A DNA stretch of 54,436 bases, from the NCBI GenBank assembly GCA_016234535.1, contig JACRBH010000233.1, forward strand, positions 1 through 54,436, given 5' to 3'. The position numbers and the translations under genes were made by a program. Below, piece by piece: positions 43,660 through 53,531 of this stretch (its first letter is position 1; each line of letters starts with the position of its first letter). The notes under the pieces were generated by a model. It was not told the origin of the DNA, made no database searches, and was given only the letters and a program-made list of their open reading frames with translations. The stretch is from Chloroflexota bacterium. Its GTDB lineage: Bacteria; Chloroflexota; Anaerolineae; Anaerolineales; Villigracilaceae.

Positions 43660-43893
<234 letters not shown>

Positions 43894-43896
43894 AAA

Positions 43897-43937
43897 TGTT
43901 GCAGAATTCAATGGGGCGTTGTGCTATTCTATTGCAA
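43897..43937. promoter_or_regulatory. TGTTGCA and TTGCAA half-sites upstream of cas3
   Basis: TGTTGCA at 43897-43903 and TTGCAA at 43932-43937 lie within the 88-base gap before cas3. They match the arms of the palindrome at 43623, about three helical turns apart. Confidence 0.4.
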
Positions 43938-43981
43938 GAACAAGTCATAAAAATGATGATGTGTTGTAGCATGGAGCAGAT

Positions 43982-46900
43982 ATGAGCGGAATGGCAAAAG
44001 CAGAACGACTGGAAGAGATGAAGCGGCTGTACATCCAGCGCGCGTATTCAGATATTGAAATGGCGGAACGGTTGGGCGTGGACCGCACCCTCATCTACCG
44101 TGACCGTATCGAATTAACGGGTCAATACCCGATTGAAAAGGATGATGAGGGACGTTACCACATCCCGCGCACAAAACTCATTTCCGAGGTCAAGGTCAAT
44201 TTGCATGAGGCGCTGACTTTGTATCTCACCGCACGCAAAACATCCCGCCAAACGCGCTTTCATCATCCACACGCGGCAAACGCGTTGGAAAAGCTCGCGG
44301 GTACATTGCGCCAGCCGATGACCGAGAAACTGCTTAAAGCCGCAGATGCAGTACTGAAAAAAGAAAAGGACCCCGAGCGGATCAAGATCATTGAAATTCT
44401 CGCACAGGCTTGGGTGGAACAGAAGAAGGTGCGCGTCCGTTACCAGCCTTTTGGTATGGATGAATTTCGCAACCATGTTATTCACCCGTATCTGATCGAG
44501 CCTTCGATTTGGAGCGACAGCATTTATGTGATTGCCTACAGCGAAGTGACCGAAAGAATCACGCCATTCAAATTTGACCGCGTCGACTCTGCCTTTCTTT
44601 CAGGCGAGACCTTTGAAATCCCCGCCGACTTTGACGACCAGCAACTGCTCAAACATGCCTGGGGAATTTGGTACGGTGATAAGGAACCCGTCACCGTGAT
44701 GCTGCGCTTTTCACCCTCTGCGGCGCGGCGTGTGAAAGAAAGTATCTGGCATCCACTTGAAAAAGTAATTGATACCGAAGACGGCGGCTGTCTCTGGAGC
44801 GCAGAAGTTGCCGAGTGGCGCGAAATGCTGCCCTGGGTACGCGGCTGGGGCGCAGATTGTGAGGTCATCGAACCAGATAGATTACGAAAAGAAGTAATTC
44901 AACATGTGCGTGATTTAGCCCTTCAATATAAGGTCATGGCATCAGAGATGAAAACATATTCGGTATTATGGGCAAAGGCGGATAAAAAAGACGAGACAAA
45001 AGTTCACCGCCTTGTTTATCATTTGATTGATGTTGGACAGGTGGCACATGAAATGTGGAAGAAAGCAATTGATGTTGAATCAAAACGACAATTCTGCCAA
45101 TGGCTTGGCTGTGACGAAGATACAGCAGGGCAAACACTGGCTTTTCTCATCAGCCTGCATGATTTGGGCAAGGCTTCGCCTTCTTTCCAAATCAAAGTCA
45201 AGTCCATGCAGGGTGAAGTTAGAAAGGCGGGGTTTTGGCTTCCAACGATTAAACCTTCGCAGACATCACCGCACGGAGTGGTTTCTGCATGGGCATTGAG
45301 TTTGCTGTTGCCTGATTTGCTAAAAATTTCCGAACAAGACGCGAAGAAAATCTCAAGGGCAGTTGGCGGTCACCACGGAACGTGGATTATCCCTGCCCAA
45401 TTACAGCCAAACTCCCTGACGCTTATCGATAAGGGAAATAACGAGGCTATTTGGGATACGGCACGCAAGGAACTTGCGGAGGACATGCTGACCATTTTCA
45501 TCCCTGCTTCTGGTTTCACCCTTCCACAAGACCCGCAGGAACTTAACATCTTCCTGACTTTGCTCTCTGGCTTCGCCAGCGTTGCAGACTGGATCGGCTC
45601 GATGACCGAGTTCTTCCCCTACGAGAAAAGCATCAATGTCCCACTGGAAGAATATACTTCCCGCGCTGCGGCGAATGCTGAAAAAGCCCTTGCTGAATTG
45701 GGTTGGTTCAACTGGCAGGCAGATGGCAAAACTTTGACCTTTAAGGAAATGTTCCCATTCATTGCTGTTCCCAATTCCGTTCAGCAAACAATTATGGATG
45801 AGGTTGCAAAGACTCAATTGCCCACCCTGTTGATTCTAGAATCACCCACAGGTTCAGGCAAGACTGAAGCAGCGCTATATGCCGCTGACACCTGGCTTCA
45901 ATCCCAACGCGGAAGTGGCATGTATATTGCCATGCCCACCCAGGCAACCAGCAATCAAATGTATGAGCGCGTGACAAAATTCCTTCGCCAAAGATACCCT
46001 GATGAAATATTGAACTTCCATCTTGTTCACGGGGGCGCATTGCTCGAAGACAACAAAGCGCAAACTGAAGGCGTTTACGATGAGGATCAAACCGACTCAC
46101 AAGGCGGAATTCGTGCCGAGTCTTGGTTCCTGCCCCGCAAGCGGACTCTGCTCGCGCCTTTCGGTGTGGGGACGGTGGATCAAGCATTGATGAGTGTTTT
46201 GCAAACCCGTCATTTCTTTGTGCGGATGTTTGGCTTGCGAAATAAGGTCGTGGTCTTTGACGAAGTTCACGCCTACGACACCTATATGTCGGAGTTATTC
46301 AAACGCCTGTTGATCTGGCTCAAACAAATTGGCGTTTCGGTCATTTTGCTTTCGGCGACCCTGCCAGAAAAAACCCGCCGCGACCTGACCGCCGCCTACC
46401 TTGGCGCAGACGAAATGGATTTACCCGCCGCTGAATATCCACGACTGACGCTTGCCAGCAGCGCGGGCATTCAAAGCATTTCACTTGAAAGCCCTTCTTC
46501 GCGCACAGTCCAGTTGAAACCATGCGACACACAACCACAGACCATCATCGAACATTTACGAACTGCTCTAGGACATGGAGGCTGCGCGGCGGTGATTTGC
46601 AACCGTGTGGCGCGGGCGCAGGAGTTATACAGGGAAATCAAAGCGGCAGGACTTGTGCCCGAAGAAGATTTGATTTTGTTCCACGCCCGCTTCCCGTTTG
46701 CATGGCGCGAAGAAATTGAAAGGTCAGTACTTGGAAGATTTGGGAAAGGCGAGAACGGCGAACCGAATCCCAACCGTCCCCGAAAATCTATTGTCGTTGC
46801 TACACAGGTTATTGAGCAAAGCCTTGACCTGGACTTCGACTTCATGGTCTCTGATCTTGCGCCGATTGACCTGCTCATTCAACGTGCGGGACGCCTACAC

Positions 46901-47665
46901 CGCCACAGTAAAAATGATTCGAGCCGACCAGTGAATTTGCAAGCGCCCGCTTTACTGATTTCCTTTCCACAAACAGATGACATCCCCGAATTTGGGCATG
47001 ACGAATATGTCTATGAGCGTTCGGTGATGTTGAAAACCTGGCTGGCGCTGAAAGACAAAACAGAAATGACCATGCCTGGCGAAACCACGGCGCTCATCGA
47101 GGCGGTGTATGGTGGCGAAATAGAAATCAAGGATGAAGCCTTGCAAAAGGAAATGGAGATAGCCATCGAAAAAGCGGAAGGAAAAGAACGAAAGGCAACC
47201 TTTGACGCTGTTCAGCAACTGATCAAAGCCCCTGACGAAGACGATTTGCTTTCACAAAGAAACGGCAATCTTGATGAAGACGACCCAACTGTCCACAAAG
47301 CATTCCGCGCTATGACACGCGATGCTGACCCCAGCATTTCGCTGATTTGCCTGCACCGCGTCAATGGAGATTTATATCTCGACACAGAAGGTATTACGAA
47401 TCCATTAGATATATCTACCAAGCCAGATAAGGACTTGGTAAAACAATTGCTCAGGCAAAATATCAATGTGCAAAACCGAACGGTGCTGGATGCTTTTGCC
47501 TACAAAGACCCTGAACTTACATGGAAACACTGGAAGGAGGTTGCCGCTTTGAAATATGCAATGCCCGTCATTTTTGAAAATGGAAGATGTAAATTGGAAG
47601 GCAAAAAATATGCCTTGATCCTGGACCGCCAAACAGGTCTCACCATTCTAAAGGAGGAGCAATGA
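43982..47665 (+). CDS. cas3: HTH-WYL regulator fused to Cas3 helicase-nuclease
   Basis: A 1227-residue fusion. Residues 5-50 form an HTH (MAERLGVDRTLIYRD) and about 130-315 a WYL-type ligand-sensing domain with FKFDRV and a C-terminal extension. From residue 323 (MKTYSVLW) it is a full Cas3 of about 905 residues. The HD nuclease has H347, H393-D394, H431 and H464-H465. The helicase has Walker A SPTGSGKT (621-628), DEVH near residue 760, ILLSATLPE and QRAGRLHRH. Cas3 unwinds and degrades DNA marked by Cascade. AAGG sits 4 bases before internal ATG 44936, so a separate Cas3 product is possible. Its stop overlaps cas8e by ATGA. Confidence 0.9.
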   Translation: MSGMAKAERLEEMKRLYIQRAYSDIEMAERLGVDRTLIYRDRIELTGQYPIEKDDEGRYHIPRTKLISEVKVNLHEALTLYLTARKTSRQTRFHHPHAANALEKLAGTLRQPMTEKLLKAADAVLKKEKDPERIKIIEILAQAWVEQKKVRVRYQPFGMDEFRNHVIHPYLIEPSIWSDSIYVIAYSEVTERITPFKFDRVDSAFLSGETFEIPADFDDQQLLKHAWGIWYGDKEPVTVMLRFSPSAARRVKESIWHPLEKVIDTEDGGCLWSAEVAEWREMLPWVRGWGADCEVIEPDRLRKEVIQHVRDLALQYKVMASEMKTYSVLWAKADKKDETKVHRLVYHLIDVGQVAHEMWKKAIDVESKRQFCQWLGCDEDTAGQTLAFLISLHDLGKASPSFQIKVKSMQGEVRKAGFWLPTIKPSQTSPHGVVSAWALSLLLPDLLKISEQDAKKISRAVGGHHGTWIIPAQLQPNSLTLIDKGNNEAIWDTARKELAEDMLTIFIPASGFTLPQDPQELNIFLTLLSGFASVADWIGSMTEFFPYEKSINVPLEEYTSRAAANAEKALAELGWFNWQADGKTLTFKEMFPFIAVPNSVQQTIMDEVAKTQLPTLLILESPTGSGKTEAALYAADTWLQSQRGSGMYIAMPTQATSNQMYERVTKFLRQRYPDEILNFHLVHGGALLEDNKAQTEGVYDEDQTDSQGGIRAESWFLPRKRTLLAPFGVGTVDQALMSVLQTRHFFVRMFGLRNKVVVFDEVHAYDTYMSELFKRLLIWLKQIGVSVILLSATLPEKTRRDLTAAYLGADEMDLPAAEYPRLTLASSAGIQSISLESPSSRTVQLKPCDTQPQTIIEHLRTALGHGGCAAVICNRVARAQELYREIKAAGLVPEEDLILFHARFPFAWREEIERSVLGRFGKGENGEPNPNRPRKSIVVATQVIEQSLDLDFDFMVSDLAPIDLLIQRAGRLHRHSKNDSSRPVNLQAPALLISFPQTDDIPEFGHDEYVYERSVMLKTWLALKDKTEMTMPGETTALIEAVYGGEIEIKDEALQKEMEIAIEKAEGKERKATFDAVQQLIKAPDEDDLLSQRNGNLDEDDPTVHKAFRAMTRDADPSISLICLHRVNGDLYLDTEGITNPLDISTKPDKDLVKQLLRQNINVQNRTVLDAFAYKDPELTWKHWKEVAALKYAMPVIFENGRCKLEGKKYALILDRQTGLTILKEEQ

Positions 47666-49206
47666 CCTATTCGTTCAATTTGATTGACCAACCCTGGATT
47701 CCATGCGCGCACCCCGACGGGTGTATGGAGGAACTCAGCCTGCGGGAAACGCTGGCGCGGGCGCATGATTTGCGCGGCATACAAGGCGACTCTCCGCTCG
47801 AAACCGCCTCGCTCTACCGCCTTATGCTGGCAGTGATTCACAGCGTTTTGCGCGGACCCAAGACCAAAGGCGCATGGGAAGAACTTTGGAAAGCAAAACA
47901 GTTCGAGATGAGCAAGTTTGATGCGTATTTCAAAAAATGGCATACACGCTTTGACTTGTTCGATAAAGAGCGCCCGTTTTACCAAATAAGAGGCGAAACA
48001 ATGGTAGAAAAAAGTGCGTTGTTATTGACGCATGGCATGAGTACTGCCAATGAATTGTTCGAGCACAGCATGGTGGTCGAAACTACGCCGATAGGATGCG
48101 GACAAGCCACTCGAATGTTGTTAGTCGGTCAGTGTTTTGGGTTAGGTGGATTGGTACATCCGAAATTCCCCAATCTCACCAGCGCCCCATTACTCAGAGG
48201 AGTAACATTTCTCGTAGAAGGAAATAATCTATTTGAGACGCTTTTGCTTAACTGCTTGCAATATGCCAAAGATGAGCCTTTCGCCACACTTGGAGATGAT
48301 GAGCCTACTTGGGAAATGAAAGACCCTTTCAAGACGCGTGGAAAACCGAATGGCTATCTGGATTACTTAACTTGGCAGAATCGAAAAATCCTTTTAGTTC
48401 CTGATGAGAAAAACGGGAACGTCTTCATTCAAGCAATGCAAATCCTGAGAGGACTTGATCTAGACAAAGACCTTGAAGACCCATTCAAACTCTATACCAA
48501 GAAAAAAGACGGCTGGAAGCATTTGGCTTTGACGGTAGAGCGTAGTTTGTGGAGAGATAGTCATGCCTTGCTGAAAAGAAATGACTTAAGCAACACCCAT
48601 CCACCAAAGTCTTTTGAATGGCTCGCTTTACTTTTGGATGAGACAGAGTGTTTGAAGCCAAATCAAATTTATCGTTACATGGCGCTGGGTGCAGGCGTGC
48701 ATTTCAAAGATGCAAAAATCTTTTTCTATCGTCATGAAAACATGCCCTTGCCTCTATCCTACCTTGCAAGTGAAGATTTGGTTTCAAAATTGACTGAAGC
48801 ATCGACTCGCACAGAACAAGTTAAATTATCCTTGAAGAGAGCAGCGTTTACTCTTGCCAGGAACTTTATTTCTCCATCCGCAGAGGAAAAAGGCGGAAGG
48901 CAGCCAGACTCGGGCGATGTGGATAAGATGATGTCGCACTGGAATGTCGAAGCGCATTATTGGTCAAAACTTGAAACGTCATTTAGTCTGTTGGTTGTAG
49001 AGTTGCCGACCAATCCTGAATCCTCTCTCGCCCGTTGGAATGAAACCCTCCAGCAAACTGCATGGGATGCGTTGGCAAGCGCAGAAAGAATGGCGGGCGA
49101 AAATACAAAAGCGCTGAAAGCCGCTGTAAAGGCGCGCGGCGTATTGGCTTACGAATTCAAAAAACTATTTGAAGAACTTCAACCACAACAGGAGGTAACA
49201 GCATGA
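47662..49206 (+). CDS. cas8e: Cas8e (Cse1/CasA), large subunit of Cascade
   Basis: A 514-residue protein starting MTYSFNLIDQPWIPC, the typical Cse1 opening, and close to the family length (E. coli 502). GDSPLETASLYRLMLAVIH and HGMSTANELFEHS are recognisable Cse1 blocks. A C-terminal helical bundle ends near residue 505. In Cascade it reads the PAM and recruits Cas3. It starts by ATGA overlap with cas3 and overlaps cse2 by ATGA. Confidence 0.9.
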   Translation: MTYSFNLIDQPWIPCAHPDGCMEELSLRETLARAHDLRGIQGDSPLETASLYRLMLAVIHSVLRGPKTKGAWEELWKAKQFEMSKFDAYFKKWHTRFDLFDKERPFYQIRGETMVEKSALLLTHGMSTANELFEHSMVVETTPIGCGQATRMLLVGQCFGLGGLVHPKFPNLTSAPLLRGVTFLVEGNNLFETLLLNCLQYAKDEPFATLGDDEPTWEMKDPFKTRGKPNGYLDYLTWQNRKILLVPDEKNGNVFIQAMQILRGLDLDKDLEDPFKLYTKKKDGWKHLALTVERSLWRDSHALLKRNDLSNTHPPKSFEWLALLLDETECLKPNQIYRYMALGAGVHFKDAKIFFYRHENMPLPLSYLASEDLVSKLTEASTRTEQVKLSLKRAAFTLARNFISPSAEEKGGRQPDSGDVDKMMSHWNVEAHYWSKLETSFSLLVVELPTNPESSLARWNETLQQTAWDALASAERMAGENTKALKAAVKARGVLAYEFKKLFEELQPQQEVTA

Positions 49207-49742
49207 GTAGTCTGGAAGAACGATTTATTGACCGCTTGCAGAAACTGGCGGAGGGACAAGAACGCGGCGCACTGGCTTCCCTGCGGCGCGGACTCGGTCA
49301 ACCGCCTGGCACAGTGGCGGATATGTACCGCTACGTCGAACCGTTTCTCGGTGAACAGGGTAGCGGCGCACGGTTCAAAGAATCCGCGTTTTATTTGGTG
49401 GCAGCGTTGTTTGCCTTGCACCCCAAATCCACGGATGAAGGCAACATGGGCGCACATCTTGCAAAGACTCGTACCGATAGCGGAGCAGATGCATTAGAAC
49501 GCCGCTTTACCGCCCTGCTCGCGGCGCACCCCGATGACCTGCCTGAATATTTGCGCCAATCCATCAGTTTCTTGAAATCAAAAGATGTTCCAGTAAATTG
49601 GAATCAGTTACTTTGGGATTTGGAAAATTGGGAGAAACGCGACGATCCCAAATACTCAGTACAGAAAAAATGGGCACGCTCCTTCTGGGGTGGACGCCAA
49701 TCAGCCGAATCAACCAACAATTCAAACGATAAAGGAGAATAA
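49203..49742 (+). CDS. cse2: Cse2 (CasB/Cas11), small subunit of Cascade
   Basis: A 179-residue all-helical protein with the Cse2 pattern: GALASLRRGLGQPPG near residue 20, a conserved ESAFYLVAALFALHP helix, and ALERRFTALLAAHPDDLPEYLRQ. Arg-rich helices face the DNA in the complex. It overlaps cas8e by ATGA and ends 3 bases before cas7e. The length is somewhat above the E. coli protein (160). Confidence 0.88.
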   Translation: MSSLEERFIDRLQKLAEGQERGALASLRRGLGQPPGTVADMYRYVEPFLGEQGSGARFKESAFYLVAALFALHPKSTDEGNMGAHLAKTRTDSGADALERRFTALLAAHPDDLPEYLRQSISFLKSKDVPVNWNQLLWDLENWEKRDDPKYSVQKKWARSFWGGRQSAESTNNSNDKGE

Positions 49743-49745
49743 ACC

Positions 49746-50825
49746 ATGTTCATCGAACTTCATATCTTGCAAAACTTCGCCCCTTCAAACCTCAACCGTG
49801 ACGACACGGGCAACCCGAAAGATACCGAATTTGGCGGTGTGCGCCGCGCTCGTGTTTCATCTCAGGCAGTGAAACGCGCCATCCGTCTTCATCCTGTGTT
49901 TGCCAAAACCACGGATGTAGAACCCGCTGTCCGCACCCGCTGGATGACGCGGTTGCTCGCCGAAGCGCTGGTTAAGGCTGGCAAACCTGAGGAACAGGCA
50001 AAGGAAGTTGCCAATGCCTTCTCCGTTCAATACAGCAAACTGGAAGAGAAGAAAGGTCACACCAGTGTTCTGCTTTATTTGAGCAAGACTGAAATCGAAA
50101 CCGCCGTGAAATCCCTTACTGAAAAATGGAAGGAAATCACCAAGAATTTGAAAGACGGCAAAAGCCCCGAACTGGATACATTCGCCAAAGAATTTTTCAA
50201 AGAACTAAAAGATCGCACCAGCGCGCCAGACATTGCCTTGTTTGGACGTATGCTGGCTGAAAAACCAGAACTCAACATTGATGCCGCATGTCAGGTTGCC
50301 CATGCTATTTCCACTCATCGCGTCAATATGGATATGGATTTCTACACTGCCGTAGATGATCTGACTCGTGACGACGAAGCGGGCGCAGGCATGATGGGCG
50401 TCACCGCTTTCAACAGCGCCTGTTTCTATCGCTATGCCCGCGTTGATTGGGACTTGCTCGTCAAGAATCTCGGTGACGATAAGGAACTCGCCCGCAAAAC
50501 AGTGGAAGGCTTTTTACGCGCCGCCGCATTGGCAATCCCATCTGGCAAACAGAACAGTTTTGCCGCGCAGAACCCGCCCGACTTCATGCTCGGCGTTGTC
50601 CGCAAGGATGGACAGTCCTGGTCGTTGGCAAATGCCTTTGAAACACCTGTCAAGCCTGGGCGTGATGGCGGTTTGATGTCTGCCTCCATTCAAAAGCTAA
50701 ATGAATATTGGACAAAGTTGAACAAGGTCTATGGTGGCGATGGGATCACAACCGTCACGCTTTCGGTGGATGGCGAAGACAACATGGAAGGCTGGGTGAA
50801 GAAGCTGCTCGGTCCATTGGAGTAA
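49746..50825 (+). CDS. cas7e: Cas7e (Cse4/CasC), backbone subunit of Cascade
   Basis: A 359-residue RAMP protein that opens with ELHILQNFAPSNLNRDDTG and RARVSSQAVKRAIR, the hallmark of Cas7e (E. coli 363). Six copies would line the crRNA in Cascade. The segment STHRVNMDMDFYTAVDD is also typical. ATG 49746 follows AAAGGAGAATAAACC. It ends 3 bases before cas5e. Confidence 0.92.
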   Translation: MFIELHILQNFAPSNLNRDDTGNPKDTEFGGVRRARVSSQAVKRAIRLHPVFAKTTDVEPAVRTRWMTRLLAEALVKAGKPEEQAKEVANAFSVQYSKLEEKKGHTSVLLYLSKTEIETAVKSLTEKWKEITKNLKDGKSPELDTFAKEFFKELKDRTSAPDIALFGRMLAEKPELNIDAACQVAHAISTHRVNMDMDFYTAVDDLTRDDEAGAGMMGVTAFNSACFYRYARVDWDLLVKNLGDDKELARKTVEGFLRAAALAIPSGKQNSFAAQNPPDFMLGVVRKDGQSWSLANAFETPVKPGRDGGLMSASIQKLNEYWTKLNKVYGGDGITTVTLSVDGEDNMEGWVKKLLGPLE

Positions 50826-50828
50826 TCC

Positions 50829-51491
50829 ATGAATACACTCTTAATCCGCCTTAGCGCCCCCATGCAATCATGGGGGACGCAAAGCAGATTCACCATGCGC
50901 GACACAGGTTTGGAGCCATCCAAAAGTGGCGTATTGGGTTTGCTTTGTGCGGCGCTGGGCATTGACCGTGAAGATGATGAAGGCTTGCAGCCTCTCGCGT
51001 CCCTCCGCGTGGGTGTACGCGTGGACAGGGAAGGTTCGCTTCAAGTTGATTATCACACCGCGCAACGAGTGCTGATGGCGAATGGCAAAATAAAGGATAC
51101 CGAACTATCCAACCGCTACTACCTTGCTAATGCCATCTTCCTTGTTGGACTGGAAAGCGAAGACCTTGCCCTGCTGGAACGCTTGCAAGCCTCATTGTAC
51201 AAACCCGTTTGGGCTTTATTTTTAGGACGCAAATCTTTTGTGCCGAGTGAGCCGATTCCACTGGAAGACGGTTTGCAAAAAGGTGAAACGCTCGAACAGG
51301 CTTTGAAGTCCTACCCATCTCTGTGCAAGCCTGAAAAGGAAAAACTGCGCGTTGTGTTGGAAGACAATGGTGGCTCAATTGTCCGCATAGACCAGCCGCT
51401 TTCCTTTTCTCGCATTGGACGAAAATTTGCACCACGCCGCGTTTCAGTCACATTTTACGATGCGCCCGAACCCATCAAGGAGACTGCCTAA
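50829..51491 (+). CDS. cas5e: Cas5e (CasD), crRNA 5'-handle binding subunit
   Basis: A 220-residue RAMP protein. The opening LLIRLSAPMQSWGTQSRF and PSKSGVLGLLCAALGI match Cas5e (E. coli 224). It binds the 5' handle of the crRNA at the foot of Cascade. It overlaps cas6e by one base (ATGT after TAA), so the two are coupled. Confidence 0.9.
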   Translation: MNTLLIRLSAPMQSWGTQSRFTMRDTGLEPSKSGVLGLLCAALGIDREDDEGLQPLASLRVGVRVDREGSLQVDYHTAQRVLMANGKIKDTELSNRYYLANAIFLVGLESEDLALLERLQASLYKPVWALFLGRKSFVPSEPIPLEDGLQKGETLEQALKSYPSLCKPEKEKLRVVLEDNGGSIVRIDQPLSFSRIGRKFAPRRVSVTFYDAPEPIKETA

Positions 51492-52177
51492 TGTACCTCT
51501 CCCGACTCATCCTCAACCCGCGCTCACGGCAAGCGCAGCACGAACTTGCCGACCCATACGAGCTGCACCGTACTGTTTCACGCGCATTTCCTGACGGCGT
51601 ATTCAAAGCAGAACGCACGGAAGACATTGCCACCAACATTCTTTTTCGTGTGGATTTGCACCCACGCACGCGCATTCCAACTTTACTTGTGCAATCACGT
51701 CAACAACCCATTTGGGATTTTCTCTCAGCCGAGAAAAAGGATTACCTGCTTGGAGAAAGCGATCTCCCTCTCGATGTAGAGAATCCAGCCGTCAAGGAAA
51801 TGAATTTGCAGTTGCATGAAGGGCAGACTCTTGCTTTTCGTTTGCGCGCCAACCCAACGGTCAAGAAAGACCGTGAAGGTAAAAAGCAAGGGCGGCGCGT
51901 TGGATTGATCCGCGAAGAAGATCAGCAGAAATGGCTGGAGCGTAAACTTGAATCCGCTGGCGCGGCATTGGTCTCAGTCAACATTATCAACGAACAATTC
52001 ACACGCGGAAAGCTATTCATCGAGAAAGATAAAGAAAAGAGAATGAATTTTCTCTCCGTGCAATTTGACGGTATTTTACAAGTAAAGAAACCTGATGAAC
52101 TAGCCAGCACAATCTTCACAGGTTTCGGTAGCGCAAAAGGACTCGGATTTGGTTTGCTTTCACTGGCACGCGCCTAG
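51491..52177 (+). CDS. cas6e: Cas6e (Cse3/CasE), crRNA-processing endonuclease
   Basis: A 228-residue double-ferredoxin RNase. The likely catalytic His26 lies in DPYELHRTVSRAFP, at the same position as in the Thermus enzyme. The C-terminal glycine-rich loop GFGSAKGLGFG binds the repeat hairpin. It cleaves the repeat stem CCCCAC/GTGGGG found in the array and stays bound. It is the last interference gene; a 104-base gap with a palindrome separates it from cas1. Confidence 0.92.
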   Translation: MYLSRLILNPRSRQAQHELADPYELHRTVSRAFPDGVFKAERTEDIATNILFRVDLHPRTRIPTLLVQSRQQPIWDFLSAEKKDYLLGESDLPLDVENPAVKEMNLQLHEGQTLAFRLRANPTVKKDREGKKQGRRVGLIREEDQQKWLERKLESAGAALVSVNIINEQFTRGKLFIEKDKEKRMNFLSVQFDGILQVKKPDELASTIFTGFGSAKGLGFGLLSLARA

Positions 52178-52182
52178 ACAGG

Positions 52183-52215
52183 AGAATTCCGAAGTCTGTA
52201 AGACTTCGGAATTCT
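52183..52215. repeat. 14-bp palindrome between interference and adaptation genes
   Basis: AGAATTCCGAAGTC (52183-52196) and GACTTCGGAATTCT (52202-52215) are perfect complements around TGTAA, only 6 bases after cas6e. No U-run follows, so it is more likely a dispersed palindrome or RNA-stability element than a simple terminator. It separates cas6e from cas1. Confidence 0.6.
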
Positions 52216-52281
52216 GAGCACGACTCGCACTTTAACAACTGAATAGTTATTCTTTCTTATTTATATAACAAGGAGGCTTTC

Positions 52282-53199
52282 ATGCAAGATTTACATGGAT
52301 TACCCAAGTTGCGTGACAGCCTTTCGTATCTCTACGTCGAACACGCGGTGATAGAAAAGGCTGACCATGCTATTGAACTTTGGCAAAAAGAAGGACGCAC
52401 GCTAGTCCCAGCCGCGACACTGTGCGTTCTGATGATGGGACCAGGTACAAAGATCACCCATGCTGCCGTAAAAATTTTAGCGGAGAACGGTTGCAGCATG
52501 TTATGGACGGGCGAAGAGATGACCCACTTTTACGCGCAGGGGTTGGGCGAAACGCGCAAAGCATATCACCTTTTGCAACAAGCGGAACTCGCCTGCAATC
52601 CCGTCAAGCATACCCGCGTCTGCATTCGCATGTATCAAATGCGATTCGAAGAAACTCTCGACCCTTCGCTAACGCTTCCGCAAATTCGCGGCTTTGAAGG
52701 CGTGCGCGTGCGCCGCGTATACAAAGAGGCAAGTCAGAAATATGGCGTGCCATGGCATGGGCGTATCTATGATCGTTCCAACTGGGGCGGCGGCGACCCG
52801 ATCAATCGTTCACTCTCCGCCGCAAACGCCACACTGAACTCCGTCTGTCATGCGGCAATTGTCTCTGGCGGTTATTCTCCTGCCATCGGCTTCGTCCACA
52901 CTGGCAAACAACTTTCCTTTGTTTATGATGTCGCAGACCTTTACAAAGCCGATATCACCATCCCTCTTGCATTTTCAATTGTGGCTGAAAGTAATCAAAA
53001 CATTGAACGTCGCACGCGCATGGCTTGCCGCGAAAAATTCCGCGAGATGAAACTGCTCGACAGGATTCTGCCCGACATTGACAACGTCCTTGAAGTCAAG
53101 GATGAACCGATCAATGAATTGCTTGATATAGATGCAGACCCTGCGCTTCCAACCGACCTCTGGCCTAATCTTGCTCAAGAGGGAGATTCTTCGCCATGA
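52282..53199 (+). CDS. cas1: Cas1e integrase
   Basis: A 305-residue Cas1 of the I-E type (E. coli 305). The metal ligands are visible: E139 in GFEGVRVR, H206 in GFVHTG, and D216/D219 in VYDVADLYK. With Cas2 it inserts new spacers at the leader end of the array. ATG 52282 follows AAGGAGGC. The gap upstream has A/T-rich stretches (TTTATATAAC) that may hold a separate promoter. It overlaps cas2 by ATGA. Confidence 0.95.
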   Translation: MQDLHGLPKLRDSLSYLYVEHAVIEKADHAIELWQKEGRTLVPAATLCVLMMGPGTKITHAAVKILAENGCSMLWTGEEMTHFYAQGLGETRKAYHLLQQAELACNPVKHTRVCIRMYQMRFEETLDPSLTLPQIRGFEGVRVRRVYKEASQKYGVPWHGRIYDRSNWGGGDPINRSLSAANATLNSVCHAAIVSGGYSPAIGFVHTGKQLSFVYDVADLYKADITIPLAFSIVAESNQNIERRTRMACREKFREMKLLDRILPDIDNVLEVKDEPINELLDIDADPALPTDLWPNLAQEGDSSP

Positions 53200-53531
53200 T
53201 GATGATCGTCCTACAAAACGTTCCCAAAAAGCTGCACGGCGAACTCACCCGCTGGATGTTGGAACCATCTCCTGGCGTTTTCATCGGTCATGTGTCAGCC
53301 CGCGTGCGTGATTTTCTCTGGGAAAAATGCAAAGCGGAGTGTAGCAATGGCAGTGTCGTCCAAGCCTGGAACACCAATAACGAACAACGCTTCACCATGC
53401 GCATGGACGGCAATACAAAACGCTCAGTGGTAGATATGGAAGGCCTGCAATTGGTTTACATCCCAAATAACACCATTCCACCTGCCAAAATAGAAGCCAA
53501 TTCTGAGGCTGAGTCACCAAAGACCCCTTAA
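53196..53531 (+). CDS. cas2: Cas2e
   Basis: A 111-residue Cas2e, somewhat longer than the E. coli protein (94). The opening MIVLQNVPKKLHGELTRWM, then GVFIGHVSARVRDFLWE, is typical of the I-E branch. Three ATG codons stand in a row (53196, 53199, 53202), and the first overlaps the cas1 stop. Cas2 joins two Cas1 dimers in the integration complex. The array begins 28 bases after its stop. Confidence 0.93.
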   Translation: MMMIVLQNVPKKLHGELTRWMLEPSPGVFIGHVSARVRDFLWEKCKAECSNGSVVQAWNTNNEQRFTMRMDGNTKRSVVDMEGLQLVYIPNNTIPPAKIEANSEAESPKTP

